NCBI GenBank assembly: GCA_018881555.1
Contig: JACAXG010000124.1
Coordinates: 1,922,001 to 1,986,000 of the forward strand
Length of the DNA stretch: 64,000 nt
Reading direction: 5' to 3'
From: Amblyornis subalaris
Lineage: Eukaryota; Chordata; Aves; Passeriformes; Ptilonorhynchidae
Notes under the pieces: generated by a model
The model's database searches: none
What the model was told of the DNA's origin: nothing
What the model saw: the letters and a program-made list of their open reading frames with translations, nothing else
Position numbers and translations under genes: made by a program
Shown here: one piece after another, positions 37,301 to 48,556 of the stretch
Position numbering within the stretch: the stretch's first letter is position 1
Layout of the letters: every line of letters starts with the position of its first letter

Positions 37301-37943
37301 TAGAAATTATGCAAGGGCTGGCATAAGTTCTAAAATATAATGCAAAGACTTGCAAGGCTGAGAGGGTTTCTTGCCAGACATTTTGTGCTTGTATTTTAAT
37401 TGAGAACGTTTTGGTGAAATGAGTATATTTTGTCTTTTTCAGAAAATGATCCTAAATATGGTTTTTGGACTGAATTTTAGTTACCCTCGTTTGTTTGTTT
37501 GGGGGTTTTTTGTTAATGGACTTCTGTAGATCTCTGCATTTTGATTATTGCATCAGTGCTTCCAAAACTGAAAGACATTTTATTGGTTAGATAAAAAAGG
37601 GGTCTTGGGCATAAAATGATGTGGGCTGCTTTTGGAGATTTTGAAGAATGGTAGCTGATGCTGAATCTTGGTAATAGATTTCACTTTATAGGATTCAGTG
37701 GAAAATCCACTAGATAAATTTAGTCGAAGGTTAGGTAACTCTTTGTATATCTCTCCCCTTTTAGGCTTTATTCACACACACATGACCACTCATTTGGAAG
37801 AGGATCAGTTGAAGAAAGCAATTCTCCTTGGAAGATTTGGAGAGCCGCATGAAGTTGCACAAGCTGTTGTCTTTCTTCTAGAATCTCCATATGTTACAGG
37901 GAGTGTTCTGGTTGTAGATGGAGGCTTGCAGCTTATGACCTAA
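34230..37943 (+). CDS. CBR4: CBR4, carbonyl reductase family member 4 / mitochondrial 3-oxoacyl-ACP reductase beta subunit (complete, 5 coding exons)
   Basis: Exons 34230-34371, 34918-35038, 35510-35646, 36260-36394 and 37765-37943 total 714 nt, giving 237 residues, the same length as human CBR4. It is a short-chain dehydrogenase/reductase: GGSRGIG nucleotide-binding loop at 9-15, NAAG at 82-85, and catalytic Asn107, Ser135, Tyr148 and Lys152 (YSATK), at the human positions. In humans the protein forms a heterotetramer with HSD17B8, reduces 3-oxoacyl-ACP with NADPH in mitochondrial fatty acid synthesis, and reduces quinones. The basic pair at 168-169, reported to matter for ACP contact in human, is kept as KK. 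The start has a strong Kozak context (A at -3, G at +4) and an in-frame TGA 15 bases upstream. One oddity is His184, where human has Asp. Confidence 0.97.
34918..35038 (+). CDS. CBR4: CBR4 coding exon 2 with NAGNAG acceptor
   Basis: It encodes residues 48-88 with CDV (the adenine-pocket Asp56) and NAAG. The acceptor is the tandem ATACAG|CAG|AAC: use of the first AG gives Ala48-Glu49 and a human-length protein, use of the second removes Ala48. It ends in phase 2 at AACAG|GTTAGT. Confidence 0.93.
35510..35646 (+). CDS. CBR4: CBR4 coding exon 3
   Basis: Residues 89-133 follow the acceptor TTTGTTTGTCAG. They include RTKTEDM and the Asn107 of the catalytic tetrad in HTNLLG, then the AIVNI strand leading to Ser135. 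It ends in phase 1 at ATATAG|GTAAGT, a near-perfect donor. Confidence 0.96.
36260..36394 (+). CDS. CBR4: CBR4 coding exon 4, catalytic Ser/Tyr/Lys
   Basis: It encodes [20 protein letters not shown] and the following helix, with Ser135, Tyr148 and Lys152, then [15 protein letters not shown]. It enters in phase 1 after TTTATTTTAG and leaves in phase 1 at CCAG|GTTAGT. Confidence 0.97.
37765..37943 (+). CDS. CBR4: CBR4 coding exon 5, C-terminus
   Basis: Residues 180-237 start with FIHTHMT after the PG turn, followed by [18 protein letters not shown] and the closing [10 protein letters not shown] and TAA. This is the substrate-loop and tetramer-interface part of the SDR fold. The acceptor is CTCCCCTTTTAG. 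Confidence 0.97.
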
Positions 37944-38890
37944 GTACTACTTTGAATAAATGACTACTTTAATGTCATGATGGTAATATATAAATATATA
38001 CTAATTAAAGGGAGAGGGTTGGAAATTGTTTGACGATCAATGTAAGTAATTGACTTGGTCTTATTCAGTCAGAGGAGAAATTCAGCAGCAATGAAGTGCA
38101 ATGTGTATGTTTAGCTCCCTGAAAGAGTGTTTGGTATTACAGAGTCTGTGTATGAAACAATGTGTAAAAGATTTAATTTTGATACAGTGATAGCTTTAGT
38201 AACATGCTGATACATTTTTAAAACACTGTATTTTTATAAAGTCCCGTTTTCTAATTTGGGATAGAGTGGAGATTTTATTTGAATTATCATGTTACACAAA
38301 GGTTAATAAAATGCAGAGACATGTTTATTGGGTGGCAGGTATGATTGCATCAAGTTTTTCAAGTGTAGGGCAAAGATTGTGAACTGCATCGTTTTGCATT
38401 CTTATCAGTTAGTCCCTACAAAGTAGCAAGGAGTTTCCTTTGAGCTCTGTTTGTTTGTACCTAACACTACAAAGCTAGGAGCTTCTAGATCTTCAGCATG
38501 CCTGAATTGCCTTTAGGAGATTTAATTATATGCAGTGTGTTTTTATAAAGACAAAGCCTACTCAGTTCCGTTCTTGAATGTACGTACAGCAATCATTTAA
38601 TCCAGTAGCACTTGTGTGTGCACATCGAAGGACTGCTGATTGGTCACTGAAGCTGCTAATCCTGGGATATTCTGAGTAAGCTGCACATGCGCTGGTGAAC
38701 AGTACAGTTGCAGACCTTGCTGCATAAAGGACTTTTCAAGGACTCAGGAGATGTTTAGAACATGTATCACTTCCAGAGCATGAAGTCAAGGTGCTTTGCT
38801 CTGTATCTTCATGAATGCTCAGTTCAACTGTTAAGTTGATGCTCCCTCATATGTATGTATAGTCAATAAAATAGCCATTTATTTTATTCA
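37944..38890 (+). other. CBR4: CBR4 3' UTR (end approximate)
   Basis: Canonical AATAAA hexamers occur at 37955-37960, 38305-38310 and 38865-38870. The first lies only 12 bases after the stop, so a very short 3' UTR is possible; the last would give about 0.95 kb. Alternative polyadenylation is likely but cannot be ranked here. Confidence 0.5.
38865..38870 (+). terminator. CBR4: Candidate distal CBR4 polyadenylation signal
   Basis: AATAAA in GTCAATAAAATAGC. Proximal alternatives lie at 37955-37960 and 38305-38310. Confidence 0.45.
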
Positions 38891-40639
38891 AAGCAGCTTT
38901 TGAAGCAGAGTAATTATTGTGCTGTAAGTGATTCCGAGTGTTCCTGTCTTGCTGAAAACTTATCAAATGTTTGACCTCAGGCTTTTCTATTGAGCTCAAG
39001 TAATTTTTGATAATTGATGTTTTTATTATCTCTGAAGAAAACTATGAATGTGGTTCAGGACTTTCACTTCTTAGCTCTGGTGTTCATTGCATCATGATCC
39101 AGATGTTGATTCAGCTTTTGAAATTACCATCTTGGCACACAGCACAGTACAGAAAGAAGAGATCTTGCTGATGATAACTTTGAGTCTTTAAACTCAGAGA
39201 TTTTCTTCATTTGTGCAGCCGAGCAATTTTGTCTTTATGCCAGAAAACAGTGCATGTTCAAGCTTCTTGCAGTATGTATTGAGAAATAATACAAGGAATA
39301 GTTGTATGATCAGAAGATTTTACAGGTGGTTGTCCTACTCAGTTTGGAATATAAAATACCATTAAAAGTAATCCTTCCAGGAGTCCTTATCTTCCTGTTA
39401 TCTCTGTTANGTGTCAGGTGTGTCTTTGCACCAAGAATATAATTGCTAATTAGCATGTTTTTCCTTGATAGAAGGAATTGGCCAGAGATTAGATGAATTT
39501 TTTCCAAGGGCACGGAAGGTGAGGAAGGACAGCTGGTACATTTTTATTAGTCAAGTAGGAATACGTCACTGACTTGGCTGCTGCCCATACCTGTCTTTGA
39601 TATTTTACAGACAAAGCCTGTGTGACATATCTTGACCAAAAGCCAAACTTAAGAAACTAGAAATAATTCCATTTTAATGAGTTCTGACCCTAATTATTAT
39701 TCTTCCTCTTATTTTTTTTGTAAGTGAACTGTTAAATTTATTAGCAATGGAATTTTTGGTTTACATTTGCAATTAAAATCTGAAATAATGCTGTCAAAAG
39801 AATCTCNGCATGCCACAGACTAATTTTTTAAAAAATTTCAATACATACTATGTTTTTATTACTGCTGTTGCCATAGAACCAGACTGAAGTGTTGGTAGCT
39901 TTAAATAATACTTCTAAAAAACTCTTTTTCCCTTTTCAAACTGGTAAATTAGAACTGAAAAGTGGTTAACATAATCCTGGTTCTGTCTGGCCTGGTGAGA
40001 TGTCTCAGACAGTGGAAGTAGGGAATGTGTAGGGTAGATAACAGATGAGGTGCATGTCTCCTTAGAAGACTCTTGTACCAGCAGCAGTTTGTGACTGGTA
40101 TGTCTGAATCCACTGTTTGGTAGCTCTGTTTGGGGCCTGTATGCATCAAAAACAGCCGTCTGTGCTCTCTCTGTGTTGCTTTTGAATTTGTAGACCTCAA
40201 TCTTATCCTGCCTGCCTCAGTTTCTGTTTTGTACTGAAGAGTCTTATTTCTTTTAATTGCTTGTTGCTGGAAAGCCCTTTTGTATTTTATGTTGTCTTTG
40301 TTGACCTTTGCTTTACTTTTTGAGTTTCTCAAGGATGGAGCAACAGGTAGAACTGCTTGCAGAATTCACTGTGGATTTATTTTAAAATAAAATTGTTTTA
40401 TGTTGTTTCCAAAAATGATGCATAATTGTTTTGCTTTTTTCTGAACCTTTGCACTTACGTTTTCAGAACAATAACTCAGACCCAAGTAATTAATGGTCAA
40501 CTTGGAGTCCGTTTCCATATGTGTATGTCTGAATTTTTGTATTTTTCGCAGCATAAATTGTTCTCAAATATCTACAGTGAGTTTAGTCTGCTGCTTTTAA
40601 CACCTTTTTACTCAGTGAAATGGTTCTGCAATTTTTTAA

Positions 40640-41420
40640 TTCCTTAGTCCCTTTGTTACTTTGAGTAACTTGGTGTTACTGGAATACGCCATGGGCTTCA
40701 GAAACTGCTGTCTCAGAACCCTTAGGAATAGGTTGTATTTTGCCTGCCCCAGCAGAGGTGCCTGTGATGTTCTGTTGGCCCTCCACCTCCTTAGGAAAGA
40801 ACAACTGCTGGTTCATAACCTTTGTCTTCTATCTTTAAACAGTGTACCGATATGGCAACTTCTTTTGGCAGCACAGCATCTTTAATAGTTTTTGGTGAGG
40901 GATGTGTCAGATGCCTTTTAGAATTTCAAGCATGCAGCATTATTAGATCTCTGTACTCTCATCTCTTTTAAGTTCTTCTTTAGAAGAACTCTCAAATGTT
41001 TATCAAACATGACTTTGGTTTGCAAAAGCAACTCTGACTTTCGTCTCTGTGTTTATCCTGTTGTTTTCATGGCTTTAGAACAGTTTCTGGCAGTTTGCTG
41101 TGTACAGAAAAATATAATTGGTCGGTAGTTCCCTGGATCCCGCTGGAATCTCTTCTTAAAAAACAAGTGGTCCTTTCACCCACCAAAATCCCAAAAACTT
41201 TCACTTTTGCCAGTCACTTGATAATGAGGTTTAACCCGGAAGTTTCACACTGCAGTTACTTGTTTTCTTTAAGAATTGGGGAGTGATAGCCCCCATCTTC
41301 CCCCATTTGCCACTCTTTCCTCTGTAACCTCTCCTGATGTTTTGCTCTGAGGAGTAAAACCTTCAGTAAGTTGCCTGTAAAGGTTCTGTTCAAGTTCCTG
41401 CATGGTACCAAAAACTACTT
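40640..41420 (-). mobile_element. Decayed CR1-type LINE reverse-transcriptase remnant
   Basis: On the minus strand, broken frames show the CR1 reverse-transcriptase motifs in the right order. They are an SGEV-like stretch near 41320, FKK..DPGNYRPI at about 41164-41113, an F-x-K-x-KSCL block near 41000, a KA-x-DT block at about 40917-40896, a TS-x-x-P...G block near 40770 and an NTKL block near 40670. The roughly 83-codon spacing from FKK to KA-x-DT fits CR1. Stops and frameshifts are frequent, and an insertion of about 120 bp seems to separate SGEV from FKK. Both ends are approximate. It could be a CR1 or an older L3-like relative; it is not an active element. Confidence 0.7.
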
Positions 41421-43447
41421 GTAGGGTTTTGTTCAGATTTTGGGGATTTTTTTTCTCGGTGGCCTTCCCTTCTGTGAGCACTTTGCTTTTTATTTTGATT
41501 ATCTGCTTGTGTTATTCAGGCATGGCTCTTGTTCCTGAGGTGCTGGTCAGTGTCAATGCCCTTTTGCAGATTATTCCTCTACACTCTGATCTGACTGTAA
41601 ATGTTATATTCAGTGTTGACTGCTAAAGCTAGACTGCTGGTTTTACAATGCTTGATGTTTAAATGCTAGTAGCTTTTAGCACATGCCAGCTCCCTCTCCC
41701 CACAAAAATAATTTAATGTATGTATTTAAAGTCGTACTGAAGTTCAGTACATTCCATCTTAGTGTTGTCATTGGGCACTGCATCTTAATTTNGTTGACTG
41801 GTCTTTTTGTTTTCATTTTAATATTTTCTTATTATATGTTGCTTCTTTTTTATGGAAGTCTGCAGTAGTGGGCTGCTGTTTTTATTAATAAACTTAGTCT
41901 ATAGACTTGCAGAAATAAAAGTCACCATTAAAAAAACAGTATTTGAAAACAGCATTTTGGCTCAGGCCTTGTACAGTTCTGGGGACTACAGCCAGACCTG
42001 GGTGGCCCCGATCAGCTGTATGAAAAAGACTATATTAAAAAAGTGATCTTGGCCTCTTCAATATGACATTTATCCAACCTACTCACAATTGCTGTCTGTC
42101 ATCCAAGTTACATGGCTGGCCTTATGCTCCTCAGATGTCACAGCTATGGCCACCAGCATAATTGTATGTGTACTAATATTGTCTAACAACAGAGTTTACC
42201 TTGCTGTGTCTGGAAATTCGATCCATTTTTGATTTGATGATTTAATATGTCAATATTTAGTTTTATGACTCTCCTATATATTTTGTATCAATATCTTTTT
42301 TATCTTACTTCAATCATATTTCTGGTCTGCCTGTTATGTCACTGTCCTTGATTAAAAGCAGACATTCAGGCTTTACAGCTTGTGCTGCTGGCATTTATGC
42401 CAAGCTATATATAAATGTTTGGGGGTTTTTTGCATGTGGGTGTTTGCAAGTCAGATTGTGTGCTTGACTGACCGACAATGATTTCTCAACTGAATTTTGA
42501 AAACTTCAGTCCACTGTCTTATTGGACATACATAGTTTCTGTGATTCTATTCCTAGTGGAAGTGAGAGAATGTGCTCTTATCCATCTGATGTTTCTTCAC
42601 CTGCTACGTTGCTTGAAACTCTCCTATAATGTGTTAAGTACCAACATCTTTTTGCCAATTTTTTTTCTCTAAGAATTGAGTATTTTACAGATTCCCACTA
42701 CTGCATGTTTCTGTGGTTTCTAAAGAATCTGTAGTTCTCTTCCTACAGCTGTTTTTTCAGGCATGCATTGAAACTTTGCCTGATCCATCTAGTTTTGGGA
42801 GCATTTTAAAGAAGGCTGCAGTGCAAGTCTGGTCTTTAACTCACTCTGTTTTATTCCAGATCTTTTCTTCTGCCCCACCCCATGTCACTGGTATCTACAT
42901 GGCCTTTCACCACCACCACAGAATTTCTAAAGAGACCATCGAGGCATGTTTTGAGGGTAGCTGCTTTTGCAGCTGTCATTTAATTCAGCATNCAGTTCTC
43001 TTATACAGCAACCCCCTTTCTGACTCATCCATAATTATTGCTTAGGGTTTTTACTTGGCTTTTACGGCTTCAGAGAGGATATCCTTGCTAAAAAAAGGTG
43101 GTGTACTGCAGTATTTACTAATTTCTGTAACCTGCCTTGTCACTGCCAAGTTAGGAAACCTAAAACTGTTCTTCTGTTGACTTTGTTTGATTCAGTTTAA
43201 ACTTCATAGGTAGTGTGATTTGCGTGTTCTGGGGTTTAGTTGAAGTGCTTTGTAGGCCTAGAAATTTAATTGTTTTTATGTCTTCTCTGCATTTTTCTAA
43301 TGTTTTGGACGATGGACCACTCTCGTTCATCTTTTGTCCTAGGTAAGTCATTGGAGCCTTACTTCTGCTTAGCTCTAAAGAAATATGTTTGTAACCTAGA
43401 ACTTGCTGTAGTGAACTCACTTTCAAACACAGTCTTTTCCTGCTCTT

Positions 43448-43583
43448 GAGGCATTTATTCCAATTGATGGGCTGGATGGGGCTCTGAGTAACCTGGTCTA
43501 GTGCGAGATGCTCCTGCCCATGACAGAGGGCTTGGAGCTAGATGATCCTTAAGGTGCTTTCCAACCCAAACCATCTGTGATTA
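43448..43583 (+). mobile_element. CR1 LINE, 5'-truncated 3' end, plus strand
   Basis: GGGCTGGATGGGGCTCTGAG, ACCTGGTCTAGTG, CTGCCCATGACAGAGGG and GATCCTTAAGGTGCTTTCCA are the standard avian CR1 3' blocks in sense orientation. It ends near the degenerate terminal repeat (ATCTGTGATT). Mismatches indicate an old copy. It lies in the same intergenic interval as the minus-strand reverse-transcriptase remnant but in the opposite orientation, so it is a separate insertion. Confidence 0.9.
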
Positions 43584-46500
43584 TTGTCAGTAGAAGTTTC
43601 TAGCAGGACACATAAAATGTTCGTGAGGGNGGTTTGGCTTTGGGTGTTTTTTTTAAATATTGCAGCTGTAAGGAGGAGCTGTTGTGGGGAACAGCTTTTG
43701 CAGACTATGGTAGCAGCAGTATATAATGTTGGCCGAGTTAGTGCATGCTGAGTGAGTTAGGGTTGTATTCCATGATGAGATTTCATTGTGGCCTCCTGAG
43801 GGCAGTCTATCCTAAGGCATTATTGTGTTGGTCNTGACTTGGTGAGTAAATCTATGTAGTTTTAGGGAAGTGGAGTTGCCTGTGTAGATGCAAAGCTGAT
43901 GGCTGGCATCCCTGTTTCTGGTTTTGTAAAATCCAATTCCATATATTCTGAGCTGTTGGGGGTTGTAAGGCACGACTTTCAAAGACGGAAAGGATTTCAT
44001 CCCGAGATCAGTGAAATTTGGATATAAAGTGGATACCTAAATTCTAGCCTGCAAAATCTCTTTGTTACATTATTACCTACAGTTAAAACATACATTGTAA
44101 TGACTATTTATTGCTGTAAGACAAATTTTCCTACTTTGATGTACTGGATAGTGTGCGGGGTTGTATTGCATGACACTGAAATGCCTATTGCTTGTTGCAA
44201 TTATGTGACTTTTTCTGGAAGCATAGTGTAGTTCATTTAAGTAAAGCAAGTGAAAACTGAACTCTTCAAGACCAGGTGCACCCTTCGTTCAGTTAATCAG
44301 TGTTTGAANAGACAGGGCAAGTGTGATGGTGGTGAAGTCATTGGGTGTGCATAATGCCTGAAGAAGTAAGAAGTCTGCTGAAGTCCCAAATTGTATTTGA
44401 TTTTCACCCTCACGTTGTGTTTTATTTCAGATCACATGCTGAAGGCTCCTTTTTTGCTGTAGATACGTCTGTTAAGTTAGTAACAAATGCTACCTGTACC
44501 TTGCCAGACATCTTTGGATCAGCACAACTATAATCACAACTGTTCCGGTATTTTTATGTTTTCATTTTTCATGTTAACAGCTCATATCTGTTAAGATCTG
44601 GGATATTTTCTGTTCATTGTATATAACAAAATTCCCAGTTTGGGTATGCTGGTATCAAACACATTGAGACAACATCCAAGTAAAAGCCACCCAAGCTTAC
44701 TTAGTATCATTATCCACATTAGGGCAGTGTCAGTGGGAGCATGGGGGTGGATGTCACTGAGCAAATGGAATTGTGTCGATGTTCTTCACTGTTTCCCAAG
44801 GTTGTGGCTGATGGTACTGAGGTGCCCTTGCATATGTAGCATGTTGATAGGTTTGAAATGGCTGCATGATTTTGAACAATTTGTTTAGGAATAACTGCAA
44901 ACTGATTATATGGTATTGCTGAAGCTTGTTAGTGAAGCAGTTTGATGTTTTGTGAGTTCTAATTTCAGATCTCCCAGCTCTGTACTTCTAATGTTGAATG
45001 CACTAAACTACATGTTGCAGCTCTCTGCTGAAGGCTGTATTGTCAACACCTGCATGCAGATGACCTGTTAAAAGCTCTAATTTGCAGTGTTTTATTTCTC
45101 CTCCTCTCAATATGACCTTTTATCCTATTTTTTTCAGATAGATTTTTCAGTTTCCTATTTTTTTCAGTTGGTAGATTTCTACTGGAAACTTCCTGCAACC
45201 ACAGAGAAAAGAAGGAATATAGAAATTTCATGTGTTTTGTATAGATGTTGTTTAACACACATGTATGGTTTTTGATGGTGAGGTGTCTCTGCTAGCAGTA
45301 GACTGGAACTGCATCCATTCTCTGAAGGCTCTTGTAGCTCTGTTGTTGGAAGGCATACATAGACCAAAGAGCGTCTGTAATTTTATAGTTCACCATAATT
45401 TTCAGGACAACAGCATGGAGATCTGCAATAGACTACAGGTGTGCTGCCTGTTGTATAGAAAGTCTTATGAGGTATTTTCAGCACCTTTTGGAGTAGCTCA
45501 GAAAGGTCCTGTGTTTGGCAGTCTGGGTTTTGTACACTCCTCTAGAAATACTCTGTGATGTCTGGGCCAAGAGTTGTCCAAAAAAGCTTGACAATATGTT
45601 TCTCTGAAACTGTGTTGTTAAACACATGGGGAATAAGTCCTACCATAATCCATTCAGTGTGATGAGATTTGTAGAGCTCCTTCTGGAAATGCTGTAATCA
45701 TTCTGTGCAGTGGCCATGTACTGTTATTTTCTTCTGCTTTCGTGCTCTGCAGCTGTTTCTGGACCATTTATGCTACTACAGGACTAGAACTTGACAGCAG
45801 TTACAAGACTTGGCCTTCCCCAGGGTTACCTGTTGCACTGCAGGTGTTTTATAAAGCACTAAATTTCTTTTTCCTGGTGATGTTGAACTGAAGTTCATTT
45901 GTCTCCATCCTCAGTATGGCTGCTGAAATCATTGCTGTACAGGTACTGCTGCTTGTAGTCTGGCTTTTGTGCTCTAGATGTTCCAAACACATTTTTATTA
46001 GAGATGCAATGCAGTATTAGATTATTTTATGTCTTAATTACTTCTGTAAAAGGATGGAACCTGTGGCTTAATTTTGAATTCGAGTTGCAAGCTTTAAGAC
46101 TAGTCAAAGAATACTGTGTGCTGTCTGGAATACATTGTAAATTCCCTGGGGCAGGAGCTGTTTCCATGTGCCTGATGTGTCTTACGTGCTCATAGTTCTG
46201 TTCAAACAGAAAAATCTGTGCAGAGAGAAGGCTGTTCCTTTTAGTCAGTTCAGGAGAATGAGATAAATGTCAGTAAATTCTATGCCATGCATGTACATCT
46301 GAATTTTGAGGTAGTGAATTAGCCAACGTGCATAATCCAGGCAGACATCGCTAGTCCGTGCGTTAATTTATCTATACGGCATGGTGTGGGTTGGGCAGCT
46401 GGGTCACGCAGCCAGAGCACACAGCTGATCCCCTCAGCATCATGGCAGGTTGAGTAATGTCAGCTTATGATGTACTTACAGATGAAATCTGTTTGGGCTA

Positions 46501-48320
46501 CTTGCAGAGGTAAGGATGTAGCTGTCCATATGTGGGGGATCAAGGCATTTATTAGCATACACCCTAAGTGAATTAAAATAGACCTTGAAAGTGGTGATAT
46601 AGAAAAAACCAATGATTTATAAGCTGAGGTTTCAAGTTGGACTGGTTTTGATCCCCAACTGCTAGTTAGCTGTGATCGAAAAAAGTTGTGTATATTAACT
46701 GTTGCTGTTGCCTTCAAGCTGCAGGATAAAGGCACTGTGTGTTAAGATACACCGTCAGCTGGAAAAACCTTCATGCATGTGGAATTTTGCACCTCACTGT
46801 TGGTACTCTTGAAAGAGGGTTCTGTCGTTATCCTGAATTGCATTGAGTCTTTGAATGCTATGAATATGCTTGGACTGAGCAGCTTCCTAAATAATTTGAA
46901 GTCTTCCCATACCTAAACTGGAAGACTTGCATAAAGTTAAGGCTCCTTTTTTTAGTCCTAAAAAATTACGAAAGTACACTCTCAGGTCATACTATCTATC
47001 TTTGGAAGATGTGGAAGGAGATTAAACTTCTGAAAGTTACTTTGATGCATCCAAGAATTTTTGCTTTTTGGCTTGAGAAGTGTCATTTGCTTAGGCCATG
47101 CTTCTATCTCTGAATTTGTAAACCCAAACAGTCCNGGTAACTAAGTAACAGCACAGCTGAATGTTTTCATAAAAACAATGTTGCTGCTTAGAGATGTGAT
47201 TTACTACTTAAGTGTGTCTGTACATATATACAGAGGCAAAAAGTGATGATGACCTCATCTTCAACAAGCTCAAAAAGCAGTCTTTTTTTAGTCTCCAAGC
47301 CAAAGACAAATGTACTGTAAGCAGACACAACTGCATTGACTTCAGTTGCAGTATCACCATTAATGTCAGTGCTCACTTAATTGCTGACATAATCCTGTTT
47401 GTAGTGATCAATGCTTGAAATGTAAACCCAAAAGAAAGAATGGATAATCTTGCGTCTTTCCTGGTATCTTCACATCGAGGAAAGGAGGAGAGACTAGTTA
47501 ATAGTCAGGATTTTATAAGTAAATCTGAACCTTTTTCTAAATTTTGATATTGCCTTGTTAGCCAGCTCTTCTTAAATGAATTTAACAGTACTCAGACCAT
47601 GCCCTTTACTTAGAATCAGTTGTAAGTGATGACATATTGCAATTACTAGACACACAAAACAGACCTGCATATTTCTTAACCTATTAAAAAAAAGTATCTT
47701 CCAGTACTTCTATTTGGCAGAAGGTTCTCAGAATTTATGAGTAATGTTCCTCTGTTCTGTTTAAACAAGATTCCAGGTCACAAACAGACTATTCTGATAA
47801 ATTTTAGTAGTTTTTAGATGCTGCATATAGCCTTCATTTCATCTGTATTCATAATATGGAAATTTTAAATATCTTACACTTGCATGCTTGTACCAAAACA
47901 GTTATTAATCTTTACCAGAAGGAAAACTTTCTATTTGTGTAATATTTATTGATGTTAAACCCACATTATATCAGCACAACAGTCCAAAGTAATGATAATA
48001 CATTTTTTATAAATACAAATAAAAGGTGGCAAAATAATGCTAGTGAAGCTAAACAAAAAAGTAAATTAGCATGTCACAGTTGAGGAAAATTTGGCAAAAG
48101 ATATGACATACTTCTAGAATAGACTCAGATTATTCCCACCTGACAGACTATGATGTTCATCTAGATTAACCATCCCCATTTCTAGTCATATCCTGCACCA
48201 GAATAGTACTACCTTGGGTGCTAAAGTTTATTAGTCACTAAAAAACAAAACAAACTCTGTGTACTTACAAAGCAATACACATATAGCAGTAATGCAATAT
48301 ATGGTGTACACAATTACAAA

Positions 48321-48350
48321 ATTAAAAAAAACAACAACAACAAACAAAAC
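48321..48350. repeat. (AAC)n simple repeat
   Basis: An A run followed by AAC triplets. It may lie just beyond the PALLD 3' end. Confidence 0.75.
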
Positions 48351-48402
48351 CCTAAGTACAGGACTTCTGAATAAATGAACTGAGATAAAAGATTTCAACA
48401 CT

Positions 48403-48408
48403 TTTATT
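48403..48408 (-). terminator. PALLD: Candidate PALLD polyadenylation signal
   Basis: AATAAA on the minus strand, about 1.5 kb after the stop. A nearer canonical hexamer at 49424-49429 could give a shorter 3' UTR. Confidence 0.4.
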
Positions 48409-48530
48409 ATAAATAATGAAAGATACCATATATGTGCTTCATATAAGGAATACAGTGTTTTCCTTTCCTAGCAAAGTATCGAAGCTCGTACCATCAAACA
48501 CTCATTTTCTTTGTCAGGCCTAGTAATTCT

Positions 48531-48556
48531 TCCATCCATCCCTCCCTCCCTCCCTT
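48531..48556. repeat. (TCCC)n / (TCCA)n microsatellite
   Basis: Short run of TCCA then CCCT tetramers. Confidence 0.8.

Larger units (their letters stand above)
34372..37764 (+). other. CBR4: CBR4 introns 1-4
   Basis: The introns are 34372-34917, 35039-35509, 35647-36259 and 36395-37764. All are GT-AG with clear pyrimidine tracts. No repeat, RNA gene or extra exon was recognised in them. Confidence 0.9.
38891..48389. other. Intergenic between convergent CBR4 and PALLD
   Basis: CBR4 and PALLD end toward each other across this interval. Apart from a CR1-type reverse-transcriptase remnant (about 40640-41420, minus) and a CR1 3' end (43448-43583, plus), I see no supported gene. The many short open frames on both strands show no domains. 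Confidence 0.75.

Noticed and set aside
39949..40332. 127-codon minus-strand open frame downstream of CBR4
   Set aside because: Lys/Gln/Thr-rich translation with no recognisable motif, no splice framing, and no match to the CR1 reverse-transcriptase order seen further right. A chance frame is the simplest reading.
41269..41481. 70-codon minus-strand frame considered as a small gene
   Set aside because: Part of it (SGEV...) fits the upstream end of the decayed LINE reverse-transcriptase fragment, so it is better explained as repeat debris.
40640..43583. Single long CR1 element joining the reverse-transcriptase remnant and the CR1 3' end
   Set aside because: The two pieces lie on opposite strands, so they are separate insertions.
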